Source: Zychaea mexicana
Taxonomy: Eukaryota; Mucoromycota; Mucoromycetes; Mucorales; Lichtheimiaceae
Assembly: GCF_025766255.1 (NCBI RefSeq)
Contig: NW_026516702.1
Span: forward strand, 124,001-188,000
Length of the DNA stretch: 64,000 nucleotides
Direction of reading: 5' to 3'
How positions within the stretch are numbered: the stretch's first letter is position 1; each line of letters opens with the position of its first letter. A program made the translations under genes and the position numbers. The notes under the pieces were generated by a model. That model was not told the origin of the DNA, ran no database searches, and saw only the letters and a program-made list of their open reading frames with translations. This document shows, one piece after another, positions 1 through 12,151 of the stretch.

Positions 1-43
1 CTGGCTGACACTCTTTTCACACACACCACATACACTTGTTTAC

Positions 44-143
44 CTAGCAGTAGAATTTTGACTTCTCGGTTCAAGCGTTTTTGGTCATGCTTAATTTGCT
101 TGTCGATCGCTTTGCTTTTGTTGGCACTATGACTGTTTCCCAT
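44..143 (-). CDS. G-protein alpha subunit, first coding exon (partial, runs off left edge)
   Basis: The exon reads MGNSHSANKSKAIDKQ, then a basic stretch with DQKRLNREVKILLLG, and ends one base into the next codon at a GTAAAC donor (phase 1). This is the hallmark N terminus of heterotrimeric G alpha subunits: Met-Gly with Ser nearby for N-myristoylation, an amphipathic N-terminal helix that binds G beta-gamma, then beta-1 (EVKILLLG) leading into the P loop GxGESGKS. The P loop itself must lie on the next exon, beyond position 1; bases 1-43 read as intron. The start at 143 is the only Met that gives the myristoylation site. The product would sit on the inner face of the plasma membrane and couple seven-helix receptors to effectors such as adenylate cyclase. 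Which G alpha class it belongs to cannot be told from this exon. Confidence 0.87.
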
Positions 144-1021
144 TGTGAATGGTGTTGTTGTGGTTTATACAAGCGAGGTGGGAGGGGCGGGGGTGGCTGA
201 CTGACTGCGAAGGAATGGAATGCGCTTGTGTGCTAGTGTCTTTCCCTCTTTTCTTGATAATATTGGATGAATGCAAGGGGTGGGTGAAGGTCAATTGAAG
301 TCCACGAAAAGAAAAAATAAAAAATAAGGGCACGCCTTGGAATTCAAATTCACAAGCGGTGTAAAGAGAAAAAGAGAGAAAAAGAAAAAAAAAAGAGAGA
401 GAGAGAAACGCTATCTATTTCTGTGTTGGATCTTTGACAGATATTCAAGGCGTATGACTTCGCCTGTGTGAGTTTGTGCCGTGAGAGAGAGTGTGTGTCC
501 AGGTCCGTTATTAATAATCTAATATGCGTACCACAGAGAAAGAACGCGCTTTGTAATGCTTTTAGATCGTTTCTCTCTCTCTCTCTCTTTGTGGTCTCTC
601 ACCCTCTTCCTTCCCCTTCGTCGCTCCCTCCAAGCCTTTCGCCATGGTGGCCACGTTTGTTTATCCTATGATCGTCGCGCAAAAGCAGTAGCAACCCGTT
701 CGATCTGTTTTATGAAAAGGAGTTCTGATGTATGAAAATTAATACCTGATTGTTCTGTTCAATTCCGCTCCAGACCGCGTCGTTGCTCGCTGTTATTAAA
801 AAATTATTTCTTTCTACAGTTTCTTTCTTGCCCTCCCTCCCCATTCATCCCGCATTTCTGGTTTCTCTGCGCTGCTGAATTAAGTTGAAGAATCGAACTC
901 CACGCTGCTAGTATCTTCCCAGAAGTGTTCTACTTGAGCATCTCGCGCGTGAATGAGTAATGGATGTGTGTGTGTGTGTGTGTGTGTGTTTGTGTGTAAT
1001 GCATATTCAACTCCCTCCCAC

Positions 1022-1052
<31 letters not shown>

Positions 1053-2510
1053 CATCCCCCCACCTTTCCTTTATTAACCTTGTTAAACAAAATCGAATAC
1101 ATAGTAGTTACGCTACACCCTTTAGAAAACGTGGCCCATCAACTTTTTTTTCTTTGTCAAACGCTTCGGGTTGCACAAGAGTAACTAGCCAATTTACTGG
1201 CTTCCAAATCATTCTCTCGTTGTGGAACCATTGGCTTTCATTAACATTGCACCGAGTCCCTGGAAAAGTTCTAGCGGGCACATGCTTGCTTATGTACCTC
1301 GCTTTGCTGACCTATTACCATCGTATATATAGTCACTTAGTAAGAAGTATAGTAGGCAATCCACTAACTCAACAACTGGGCAGATTGCCGATTCGGGATC
1401 TTCTTTCCCTTTTTTACTAACCCATTCTAGTTATTAGTGCTATTATTATGTCGCCGCACGGACGGACAGCTCCCTTTCTTGTTTCCACTTACATATTCTA
1501 TTACTGAGTTGACCTACTTGCTATGTATGTAGCTAGGTTAGTAGAGAAAACTAACCTGCAGCCATGTGTAAATAATGTATGGAGTAATACAGTTATAATG
1601 TGTCACGAGCCACGCACACACCTCTTTTGTGATCGTCCCTTTTTGTGAGAGATGGGTCTCCTACCCGTCAAATGCTTGATGTATATTCGTATCTGCATTA
1701 TGCTGTGGTAAAGCACATCATAGAGCAGCCGTATTATGATGTAGCTCAAGTCATTGCTGTGTAAACATGGTACGTAATTGTTTGTCATGGATATGTTCAA
1801 ACAATCTCCATTATCATGGACAAGCTGTCACAAGGTAAACAATGGATGATTGATGATAAAGTGTCAAAGGTGTAAGCTGCTATTACAATGAACGGTCTGT
1901 CCCCGCATGATGAAACTTTTCTGTACACATACTGTGACCTTGTTGTCCATCGTCAGGTGCATATGCAAATAATATATATACTATATGCATTGACTCTTGA
2001 TGGTTTGGAAACATGTATCATCATCCTGTGTGGTAAACATCTATACAACGATCACAAGAACTAAGTTTCCTTTTTGCAACAGGTTTAGGAGAACGGATCT
2101 GATTGGCTACAGCATCTGCACACCGCAATTATTTTCGGGGACAAAGGCGGCTGTAATGCAGTGGTTAAAGTAGTACCATATTTCTGCTGCTGGTCGCGCA
2201 ATAAGAGCCCTTTTTCTCTCTCCCTCTCTCTCTCTCTCTTTTTTTTATATCTCCTCTGCTCGAGCTTGACGTACTTTTGTTCTTTCCGTCCTTCCTTTTA
2301 AAAAGTAAAAGGTAAAAAGAACCGTTTCCTTGTTTAGAAACAATAGCAATGTGCTCGGGCATTACAAAAACCCAGAGAACGGACAGGTGTCCGTAACATT
2401 ACCGATATGTAGATATTTATATATATATTTTTATCTTTAAATAGACTCTAGTTAAAACGGAAAAAAAAGAGAGGAAAGAGCAGTGTGTCGAACAATATAT
2501 AAACCACACA
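144..2510. other. intergenic region between divergent G alpha and IML2 genes
   Basis: No gene seen in 2.4 kb. It holds the upstream regions of the G alpha gene (leftward) and the IML2-type gene (rightward). The half next to G alpha is rich in AG/CT tracts (about 360-410 and 575-600), as expected of a fungal 5' leader. Simple repeats: (GT)n at about 965-989, (ACT)n at about 1023-1053 and (CT)n at about 2223-2239. The short open frames here are repeat-driven (Cys-Val and Tyr/Leu runs) and have no protein-like composition. Confidence 0.6.
963..1053. repeat. two adjacent microsatellites, (GT)n and (ACT)n
   Basis: A GT run at about 965-989 and an ACT run at about 1023-1053 in the upstream region of the G alpha gene. 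Confidence 0.9.
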
Positions 2511-5500
2511 ATGTTCCGCCACCAAATCTCGAGATTAACCTCGTATACGTTCAAGTACACCGGCATGGGCACAACATCGTCTTCCCATCAAGATCCCTTG
2601 CCTTCACCACAATTGATTGAATTCTGGGTGGCGGAAGCACAACGTGGTCTGGTATGCACGTGTATCCATTATTATTATCATTACAACGATTATTGTTATT
2701 CGTTGCACCTTTTCCCGGGGAAAAAAGACAACAGAAGGGCAGTGGGAGGCAAATACTGATATTCGCTCTTACCTTGACCCTTTTTTCAACCATCTACACC
2801 TTCTCGTCATCGACAAAACGCCCCTTTTTTATGATTTAAATAACAGGATGCACTCCTCAATGACCAATTCGATCAAGCTGACTCGATACTTTCACAACAC
2901 GCCGCCGTATCACCGTTCCATGCAGTTGCCTATGCTCTAATGGCCTATGTAGAGGCCATGCTTGCATTTGACGTGGAGAAGATAAGCATTGCCTCTGCTC
3001 GGATAGCAGCAGCAGAAGATCTGGCACGGCAATATGGTCGACGAGTTCGAAAACGAGGATGGAATGGTAGTAGTGCAGCCTCCTTTGCCACATCCACCAC
3101 CGCCGCCCCTCCCTGCACTCCCCCTGACCATGACGGTAGCCACAAGGACAACCAGCATGAAGTTTCCATTGCATTTGACGAGGACGGCGCAGAAAAAATC
3201 ATGATTAGCGACGATTCGGCAAGCTGTACCACCACATCTTCCTCGTCGATGGAATCTGTCATGACAGCGCCCGAGGAACAGCAGCAACAACAGCAGAACC
3301 AAAAACCAGCAGCAGCAGCAGCAGCAACAACAACAGCGACAGGAACAACGCCATCGATCACAACGAAAAATGTACGGCGCACGTTTGACCTTCAGTGCGA
3401 ACTGCTGGAAATCAATTGCATATTGATGAGCGCCACGACGCAGTTCATGGGCAATAGCTGGCTTGAATACATGAAGGCGACGTACAGACTCCGCAAGTCT
3501 TACAAAATGTACGAACACATGTTTACCAATTTGACTGGACAAAAGCCAAGTGAGTGTGCAGCCATGTTGAAACGACGAAAACATCCAGAGTCGTCGTCGT
3601 CATCGTCCAATAGAAGATCGCCAGGAACTGCAACTGGACCCTTGTCTCCAAACAATCACAAAGACACTCGTACGCCTGCTGGAGCTGAGAAACGATTCAG
3701 TTTATTCAATTTGCCGACTGGGGTTACACGCACACCAAGCAGTATCCGTTCTTGGGATTCAAAACGACGTCTTTCACTGGCATCATCCAACGGGCTCGCC
3801 AATGCCCCTTGCAACAGCAGCGATGCGGACGTCAACAACAACGACGGCGAGAAACACGATAGCACCGTAGAGAGTGGAGTCTTTTTTGGAATCGGCCTTT
3901 TCAGTCTGATCTTCTCGTTATTGCCTCCCAAAGGTAAAGTAAATGATGCTTGTGGCAAAGAAAAAAGAATACTCTAACACATAACGACATTGCTGTCTTA
4001 GTAAACAAGATCCTCAACACGCTTGGTTTCCATTCCTCCCGACCTTTTGCATTACACGTTCTTCAAAAATCATACCAAAGTCATGGCCTTTACTCCAGTC
4101 TAAGCGCCCTGACTTTACTTGTTTATTTCACCAACTTGTCGTTGTTTATCCACCCACGTCTGTTACCGAACTCCATGACGCGTGAGACGACACGAGCCAT
4201 GTTGAACGACATGAAGGCGAAATTTCCAAACAGCAAGATATGGGAATTGTTGGAAGGCAAGCTGTGCAAAATGGAAGGCAAGTCGCGTAAGGGCGTTGAA
4301 ATCCTGCGTGATGCACGCCGTCGACATAGTATTCGCGTGGATCTCGGTGGTGGTACGAAGAAATGGGTCAATGAAGCGCCACGGGAGAAGCAACACCCTT
4401 CTTCTACTTGTTCATCAGCATCTCCAGAACAACGACAACAACAGCAGAAAAAGAGCCGAATGGTTGTCAGCGAATTAGCTCAACTACAAGGCTTGGCCGT
4501 TTATGAAATGGGATGGTAAGGTTTTACTTGCTCCATTCCAAAGGAAAACTGTCTAACTAGTTATAAACTTTTTCAATTTCTTGCTAGGGCTCAAGTGTTC
4601 TTAGGCGACTACTTTCAAGCTTCTGAAACCTTTTTCCGACTGGAAAGCATGAACAACTGGTCGCGTGCTTTCTATCACTACATTGCCACATGTTGCATGT
4701 TTGCCGACGAACAATATGACAAGGCGGGCATGGAGTTTCAACAGATCCCTAGTATTCTTGACCGCAAGCGACAACTTGGCGGACGGTTATTGCCGAACGA
4801 AATGTTTGCTGAGCGCAAGATCAAGCGATGGAAGGAAAAGGTGCACATGATAATATCACAAGGCACTTATTTACCAGTACATCTCCAATGGATGACGCAG
4901 CCACAAACAGAGCAACAGCAAGAGTACATGAAGGAGCGATACCTCTTGCTCGATGGCGAATTGTTGAAACAGGTCGTTGTCGTAAACCCATTGTGGGAGC
5001 TCATTTATCTTTGGAACGGCATTCCTCAACTATCGACGGAGATGCTTGATACCATGAAACAGCAGCTGCAGTCAACCATCGACCAACAGCATGCGAATAG
5101 CAGTCTACAGCAGCAACATCAACCATCGGATCTTGCTATCTTGCGTGTTATCCTTGGTGCCGTGTTGCGTGAACTTGGCGATTTTGGCCCGGCCGAAAAG
5201 TGCTTCCAGGCAACGATCGCCATGCATATCCAACTCTACGAAGATCGTTGGGTAATACCGTACGCTATGTACGAGTTGGCGGTGTTGAACTGTTTCCGGA
5301 TACAGCAAAGCCCTGACGAGAACAGCGATCTTGTGCCCGAGATCCGTAGTCTCATTAAACGGGCCGAGCATTATTTTCATGCAGCCCGTCGAAACAGCGA
5401 AAATAATAATAATAATAATAATAATAATAGTAGCACTAGTAATACTACTGCACCACCTAGCAATAACAACAAAAAAGATGATTCCAGCAACAACAACAAC

Positions 5501-5665
5501 AACAAGGACGACACAACGGATAATGCGCCGCCAGTAGTGGATGAAGGTGATTACCACGACTGGGAAAGTCGGTTACATATCCGATGTCAATTGTTGACGG
5601 AGAAACTGGACGAGCTTCAAATGCTTATCACAGCGTCACCACCACCCTCGATACCAATCGATTGA
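2511..5665 (+). CDS. IML2: IML2/TTC39-family tetratricopeptide-like protein
   Basis: Four exons: 2511-2651, 2847-3933, 4002-4515, 4588-5665; 939 residues. The order of recognisable segments fits the IML2/TTC39 family: an N-terminal helical repeat (DALLNDQFDQADSIL, then AVAYALMAYVEAMLAFD), the block LQCELLEINCILMSATTQF, a hydrophobic segment SGVFFGIGLFSLIFSLLPPK followed by VNKILNTLGF, and a C-terminal TPR array (WAQVFLGDYFQASETFFRL; SRAFYHYIATCCMFADEQYDKA; LREVLGDFGPAEKCFQ-like). In yeast Iml2 is a mitochondrial/cytosolic protein linked to lipid droplets and clearance of inclusion bodies; animal TTC39 proteins are poorly understood. Two low-complexity insertions are seen: Ser/Gln/Ala-rich around residues 120-190 and an Asn-rich run encoded by AAT/AAC repeats at about 5400-5510. 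Start at 2511 opens a frame that splices cleanly at GTATGC. Confidence 0.9.
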
Positions 5666-6213
5666 TCTCACTCCTACTATACTACATTTAATATCCTTCT
5701 CGTATCATACGCATATCTAACCACACATACTCTCTCGCAATCAAAACGCAACATCTACTTCCTCCTTTGTTTTTCTTGTACTATGCATAGATTATATATA
5801 TACCACATCAGCCACACCCAACAGCAATTGCACTTTTTCTTGACATATCTAGTACTGCCTGCATACCGAATAAGTCACACCTCTTCTTCCCATCCCATAC
5901 ACCCACACACACACACACAGCACATAATTTGTAGCATTAATTCTTTTTTTTTTCACAGAAGAATGCAAAATATTATCAAAGAAAGAAAAAGAGAGAAAAA
6001 GATGTACCGTGTGTTGTGCAGCCACGATGCGTAATTCAGGATGAGTAAATTGGCGCCGCCTGGGAAAGGATTCTGTGTAGCGTGGGGAGAACCGTCTATT
6101 AGAATTACTGAACCCGGATGTGTACAAATATGCAATCCTAAAGAAATGATGACTCCCTCTCTTTCCAACCTTTTTCTCTTCTCCCACCCCCACAACAGCT
6201 TTTTATTAAAAAG
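5666..6213 (+). other. spacer: IML2 3' end and thiolase upstream region
   Basis: No gene seen. Poly-T and AG-rich tracts (about 5941-6002) and a (CA)n tract near 5900 lie ahead of the thiolase start; a pyrimidine-rich stretch at 6150-6195 looks like a 5' leader. Confidence 0.5.
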
Positions 6214-7902
6214 ATGCCCAAGGCCCCAGCAAACAAAGTGTACGTCGTCGGCGTTGGCATGTCCAAGTTCATTAAGCCCCGCGGCCAGGTCGATTATCCA
6301 GGTACATTGGTTTTATAATTATTATTATTTGAGAGAGAGAGAGAGAGAAAGAGATACAAGAACAAGACGCTTTTTTATTATTCAGCCGTTTCTTGCAGTT
6401 TATTAATGGATGAATGTAGAGTTCGGTCTTGAGGCTGCTGTCAAGGCATTGAACGATGCCAAGTTGTCGTATGACCAAGTTGAATTTGCCGCCGTTGGCT
6501 ATTGCTACGGTGACAGTACCTCTGGCCAGCGCGTCCTTTACCAACTCGGTATGACACAGATTCCCGTCGTTAATGTCAACAACAACTGCTCGACGGGCTC
6601 GACTGCCTTGCTCCAGGCACGCAATGCCGTTGCCTCTGGCATGGTTGACTGTGCCATGGCCCTTGGCTTTGAGCGTATGCAGCGTGGCTCCTTGAAATCC
6701 AACTTTAGTGATCGCACTCCCCCATTGGGTAATCCACCTCTCTCTCTCTCTCTCTCATGCTAACTGTATCATAACATCTATCAGTTCTCTTTGACTAACT
6801 CAAACGCATATGTGTTTTTATAGATCACGTCCATGACTTGATGACCGAGCAGATTGGCTACAAGGGCAATGCTCCTCGCGCTCCTCAAATCTTTGGTAAC
6901 GCCGGTATGGAGTACATGCGTCGCTATGGTGCCACGGACGATCACTTGGCCAAGATTGCCGAAAAGAACCATCGCCACAGCTCCAAGAACCCTTACTCGC
7001 AGTTCCGTGATATCTACACCTTGGAACAGATCAAGCAGTCGCCCACCATCTACGGTCCCTTGACCAAGCTTCAGTGCTGCCCCACTTCGGATGGTGCTGG
7101 CTGTGCCGTGGTCGCCAGCGAAGAATTTGTCTTGAAGCACGGTTTGATGGACCAGGCCGTCGAGATCTGTGCCCAAGTCATGGCAACAGATTCTCCCAAA
7201 ATGTTGTCAACCGATGGTAAGCAGTAGTAGCTCTTATACATATGTCGCAGCACATATCACTCAAAAACACGTGCACCCCATCTTAGCTATCGAATGGGCT
7301 GGTACCGACATGACCCGCCGTGCTTCTCAAGAGGCTTATAAGCAAGCCGGCATTACTCCCAACGATGTCCAAGTTGTCGAACTGCACGACTGCTTCTCTG
7401 CCAACGAGCTTGTCACGTACGATGCCTTGGGCTTGACGCCTCCTGGCAAGGCACACACCCTGATCGATTCGGGAGATAACACTTACGGCGGCAAGTACGT
7501 AATAAACCCTTCGGGTGGTTTGATCTCCAAGGGCCATCCTCTTGGTGCCACTGGCTTGGCCCAATGCACAGAGCTCTGCTGGCAGTTGCGTCGATGGGCT
7601 GGTGACCGTCAAGTGCCCAACGTGGAGCGTGCTCTTCAACACAACGTCGGCTTGGGTGGTGCTGTCGTCGTCACGATCTACAAGAAGGCCAATGCCAACT
7701 ACACCCAACCTCATGTCGGATACAATCCTGTAAGTAGCACTAGGCAATAGTGAATGGACCTTTTGGAGAGAGAGAGATAATAATACTCACATTTGACCCA
7801 AAATGACAGGCTGTGGAAGCACGTCCAATCAGCAAGGATGAATATGAAAAGGCAGCGGCAAAGAAGCAGAACCGTGCCGAATACTTGGAAGCCAAGTTGT
7901 AA
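6214..7902 (+). CDS. SCPx-type thiolase (sterol carrier protein X thiolase domain), peroxisomal
   Basis: Five exons: 6214-6301, 6420-6728, 6824-7216, 7287-7729, 7810-7902; 441 residues. It is a thiolase-superfamily enzyme of the SCPx branch, which cleaves branched 3-ketoacyl-CoA chains in peroxisomal beta-oxidation. Visible motifs: [15 protein letters not shown] at the N terminus, nucleophilic Cys86 in [17 protein letters not shown] around 296-305, and the general-base His347 in [14 protein letters not shown]. The protein ends in AKL, an SKL-like PTS1 peroxisomal targeting tripeptide, encoded on the last exon. Unlike animal SCPx there is no C-terminal SCP2 lipid-transfer domain, so it is the stand-alone thiolase form. 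Intron 1 contains a GA microsatellite (about 6332-6349) and intron 2 a CT tract. A likely poly(A) signal AATAAA lies at 7937. Confidence 0.94.
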
Positions 7903-7944
7903 AAATAGCAGCAGACCCTATTACCCTATTAATTATAATAAAAA

Positions 7945-7982
<38 letters not shown>

Positions 7983-8237
7983 ATATTTATATAAATCTGA
8001 CCTCGCTCAACGATCCCCCAGCGTCACACTTGTGTAATGACCCTAAAAGGAGAAAAAAACAACAACATTGCATGTATTTTTGAGCCACATTGTTGCGCTT
8101 GCCGGTTTTAGGGTCCACTCACCTCCGTTTGTTTGCCGAGAGCGTAAAACCATTTATTTATTTATTTTGTTTTTTCCAACAAAAGCTCGTTCTTGTTCTT
8201 CTTTCACTTTCTTCCTCCATCTATACGCAATTCCTGC
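7903..8237 (+). other. spacer with CT microsatellite
   Basis: No gene seen. It holds a candidate AATAAA at 7937, an uninterrupted CT dinucleotide run at about 7947-7978 and a pyrimidine-rich leader ahead of the next gene. Confidence 0.5.
7947..7978. repeat. (CT)n microsatellite
   Basis: Sixteen uninterrupted CT units directly after the thiolase stop codon and its AATAAA. Confidence 0.95.
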
Positions 8238-9722
8238 ATGTTTAAATTCAAAAGCATATTCAACAGTAAAGATCAGGCGATCGACACTACCACTACAGCA
8301 AGTAGTAAGCAAAAAAAGCGGCATTCACTCTTTGCGAGATCAGCCAGCGTCAGCAGCTCCCTATCAGCCATGATTAAAAGCACGAGTGAAAGTCGCAAAA
8401 GCGCTATCCTAGTAGAACAGCAACGAGCCGATGCAAGAAAAGCGTACATGTTGGACGACCATAGCTCCATTACGGAATCTTCATCAAGTACTATAACGAC
8501 AACAACAGGTGGACATTCCACTTCGACATCACCACTCAGTGCACATACAGCAGCGTCGTTTGCTTCAGGAGTTGTTGTAGCATCTACTGCTAGCACGAGT
8601 ACCCCGTTGCCCTCATCGTTCGTGGCGCCCCGACGGCGGAGTAGGGCATCATTTCATGCAGCTCCACCACTACTGTCAAACACAACAGATGCAGCAACAG
8701 CAACAACAACAGATACAGCAATACCATTTACGCCAGACCAGTATTTGCAATGGGGCATGCAACTTCATGAACACGGAGAGTTAGAAAAGGCAACGTACTA
8801 TTGGCGATTATCGGCCGAGACAGAATCACCACTGGGTCTGTTCTTTTACGGCATTGCGCTCCGACACGGCTGGGTAAATGAGTCGATCATTATCTTCTTC
8901 TTCTTCTTCTTCTTCTTCCCACCACCCCCTATATTATAAAAACTGATCGTTATTAGCTTATTTACAACATCACATACACACATATTGTCATGCTTCTTTT
9001 TTTATTCACTACAGCACTAATATCTTGTAATAGGGCTGTAAAAAGAATCCTGCGATCGCTGTACGCTATTTGCAGAAAGCTGCAGAATGTGCAGTCTATG
9101 ACCTACAAACCGGCATCGCCAAATCCACCGCTATTGCCAAATCCGAATTGATCCTTGCTATTTACGAGCTTGCCATCAGTTTTCGCCATGGGTGGGGTGT
9201 AAGTATATAGTGATCATCATCTTGTACTGTCTTGAAAGCAAAGCCAGAAAGGGTCAGGGGGAGGGGAGGAATCGAGTCTTTTGGGCTTGAGGGTGATAGA
9301 GCTAAATAAATTTTACTTATTACGCAACTTATTATTAGGTACCAAAAAACCTGGTTATGGCATCCTATTACTTTGAAATAGCCGCCAATATGGGCGATCC
9401 AGATGCACAGAACGATTTGGCATTTTGTTATTCCCATGGCCACGGTGTGAAGAAGGATTTGTACAAGGCGGCCCTGTATTACCGCATGGCCGCTAGACAA
9501 GGTCAAGGGATCGTTGGTAACTCGTGGATTTGGAAAGACAAGTACAGTATTGTTGACCGCGAAGGCTGGAGCGGCATAAGCAACAACGAAATTCCCAACT
9601 GTAGCAACTTTAAGAACGATACCGATAGCAGCAGCAATAGCAGTAGTAGCAACAACAACAACAACAATAATACGAACACATCAGCAAACCTTTCTTTCCC
9701 TTCTTCTTCTCATAATCTGTAA
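8238..9722 (+). CDS. Sel1-repeat protein
   Basis: Three exons: 8238-8873, 9034-9198, 9339-9722; 394 residues. The first 165 residues are Ser/Thr-rich and basic (probably disordered). From about residue 172 there are tandem Sel1-like (SLR) repeats: QYLQWGMQLHEHGELEKATY, a repeat ending in ALRHGWGCKKNPAIAVRYLQKAAE, one ending in ISFRHGWGVPKNLVMASYYFEIAA, and DAQNDLAFCYSHGHGVKKDLYKAALYYRMAARQG. The G-x-G-V-x-K-(N/D) turn of each repeat is clear. Introns 1 and 2 both fall exactly at the GWG turn, between repeat halves. The tail is an Asn/Ser run encoded by AAC/AGC repeats. SLR proteins act as scaffolds (for example the fungal chitin-synthase activator Skt5/Chs4, or Dsf2); which of these this matches I cannot tell. 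Intron 1 carries a CTT microsatellite at 8893-8918. Confidence 0.85.
8893..8918. repeat. (CTT)n microsatellite in an intron
   Basis: Eight CTT units near the donor end of intron 1 of the Sel1-repeat gene. Confidence 0.9.
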
Positions 9723-10506
9723 ATACTTACGACACACACACACACACACTCTCTCTCTCTTGTTTGCATTTCCTTTCTCTTTGTCTGCACATCATCATTT
9801 ACCATCACACACACTTCTTTCTTTCCTAGCTAATAGTAATGAATAGCTGTTTATATATGTAGTACATAGTATGTCAGTACTCTTCATATACATATTCAGG
9901 CACTGCTATCACATGCATCATCTTCCGTTTTATCACGCAACATCACAAAGTACGCATAATATACATATATATATATATATTCATCTTTGCACATAAAAGC
10001 ATTTTCTTGGAACTAAAGATAACGATTTAGTGATATTTAGCAAACATAGGGTAGCAACTTACTGACGACTTTGAAACGTTGTCAGTAGTAACGAAAGTTC
10101 ATGCTCTTCATTCGGAGTAAAAATCACGTGAAAACAATGTGGAAGTCTACTACATGGTGTAGTAAGAAGCTCGTAGTGGGGATGCTACTTGTTGATAGTA
10201 TCTGCTAGCTACATATTTTTTATGACAATATAAGCGCATAGTTGGCCCTTCCACCTGAAGCGATATGTTTAGCCCTTAATCTCAAATGATAAAACAGATA
10301 GAGATCATGCAACCCGAATACGCAGCATCCAGTATAGTGTACTCATGACCCTCCTCCACAATCCCGAGAATGCAAAAAAAAAAAAAGAAACTCAGTGCTG
10401 ACTGAACTTTTTTTCCTTTTACCTAAAAGAACAAACCTCACCGTTTCTCTCGCTCTCTCTCTCTCTCTCTCTCCCCGCATATACATTTTTTTTTCGCTGT
10501 TGGGTC
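9723..10506 (+). other. intergenic spacer
   Basis: No gene seen in about 780 bases. Contains (AC)n and (CT)n at 9733-9760, an AT run at about 9963-9980, a poly-A run at 10375-10385 and a CT run at about 10450-10472 just ahead of the DnaJ-type gene. Confidence 0.5.
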
Positions 10507-12151
10507 ATGACGGTGTTTAACTCACGAAAACCGGAGCCGTATATAAAAGCAACCTGCACCGACTGTAAGACAGCATTGGAGTTTCTTCCTGATAAAGGAT
10601 TAGCAAGTCAAAAAGTCCAAGTGAAATGCTGGTCCTGTGAAAAGGTTGTTGAGTACGAGCTCGATGCTTCGGGCACCGATCTCAAGAGCAACAGCAAATC
10701 GAGCAAGCCAAAGTTTTCTCGTAAACGAGGCACTGGTATGTTATGCATGACGTTACGGAGCCATAGAATTAAGGAAACGGATCGTTCGTTCTGATCGTTA
10801 GGCTATTATTAGACGAGAATCCAGTGTCGACGGAATACTACGACTTGTTAGGCGTACAGCCTACAGCTACCCAGGATGAAATTAAAAAGGCATATCGTAA
10901 AATGGCCATCAAATACCATCCTGACAAAAACAGAGACGATCCTACTGCCGAGGATAAGGTAACATTCTATTGGGGCAGTAATGAGGAGCAGGGATGTCCT
11001 GCTACCAGTAGTTATGGTAGTTGGAAATGCCAAGATTATCTTGGTCACTTGTAATTCCTGAAACACAAAAGTAACGACAACCCAAATTTCTCAACGTTAG
11101 TTTAAAAAAATATCGGAAGCATATCAAGTCCTGTCAGATCCAAAGCTACGAAAACGATACAACGAAATCGGCGAAGAAAACGGGCTGAAACCTGACGGCG
11201 GGTTTGTGGACCCTGAAGAGTTCTTTAGACAATCGTTTGGCGGTGAACGATTTGTGGATATCATTGGAGAGATTTCAATTGGACGAGATATGCGCGAAGC
11301 ACTCGAGACAGCGGACGCAGAAAGCAATGAAAACGAACAGAACTTGACGCCCGAAGAGAAAGCTGAACGGGAGGCGCAGAAGGAAAAGATGGAGCAGGAA
11401 CGTGCCCAGACGAGAGCCAAACGCGTCGACACATTGGTGACCAAGCTGAGCAATAAGCTCAGTCTTTATACTGAACGGCCGGACGATACACCCGTGTCGA
11501 TTGCAGCATTCACCAACATTGTTCAGATCGAGGCCGAAGATCTAAAGCATGAAAACTACGGTGTGGAGCTGTTGCATGCGATTGGTGGAACATATACCAT
11601 GAAGGCAAACCAGTATCTGGGCAAGAGTATCGCGTTTGGTCTGGGAGGCATGTTCCACAGCGTGCGTGAAAAGGGATATATCTTTAGCGAGACCGTGGGC
11701 ACGTTGCGCACGGCATTGGATCTGCAGTCGAGCTTCAGTGAACTGGCCAAGGCTGAAGAGAAGGGCTTGACGGATGAGGAACGGGGTAAACTGGAGGAAG
11801 AAGCGGCTCAAAAGGTAAGGAGAACAAGGATGAAATAAATAAAAAAAAGAAGACGCGAGTGTTCTATGGATCATGCATAGCTAAAGAAAACAAATATGCC
11901 ATGTGTGAATCCAGGGTCTGCAAGCGATTTGGCGCGGATCAAAACTAGAAGTGGAAAGTGTGCTTCGAGACGTATGTGACAAGGTGCTTAGCGACACAAC
12001 CGTCAGCAAGGAAACGCGCAAGGAGCGTGCTGTTGCGCTGAGGATCATTGGCGGCGTCTACTCCAAAGTACGGCCAGATGTTTCCCCTGACGATATCCCC
12101 ATGGACACGGCAGAAGCGCGCAAATCGTCGTCTTCTACCAGTGCTGCATAA
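10507..12151 (+). CDS. J-domain co-chaperone with DnaJ-X domain and N-terminal zinc-ribbon-like segment
   Basis: Four exons: 10507-10735, 10813-10958, 11101-11814, 11915-12151; 441 residues. Residues 83-145 are a J domain ([22 protein letters not shown]) with the HPD tripeptide at 112-114, which stimulates Hsp70 ATPase. The following [24 protein letters not shown] and the downstream helical region match the DnaJ-X domain of the Caj1/Djp1 class, whose yeast member Djp1 helps import peroxisomal matrix proteins. Ahead of the J domain is an extra module with two Cys pairs, C17-x2-C20 and C41-x2-C44, spaced like a zinc ribbon. A charged helix rich in E/K/A/R (about residues 220-255) links the domains. 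No signal peptide or membrane segment is visible, so it should be cytosolic. Confidence 0.92.

Noticed and set aside
875..950. T-loop-like sequence (GTTCGATTC on the minus strand) suggesting a tRNA.
   Set aside because: Only the T arm pairs; no matching acceptor stem, anticodon or D arm could be formed.
953..1420. 155-codon open frame in the upstream region of G alpha.
   Set aside because: It is a translation of GT and ACT repeats with a Leu/Tyr/Ser tail; no splice or family support.
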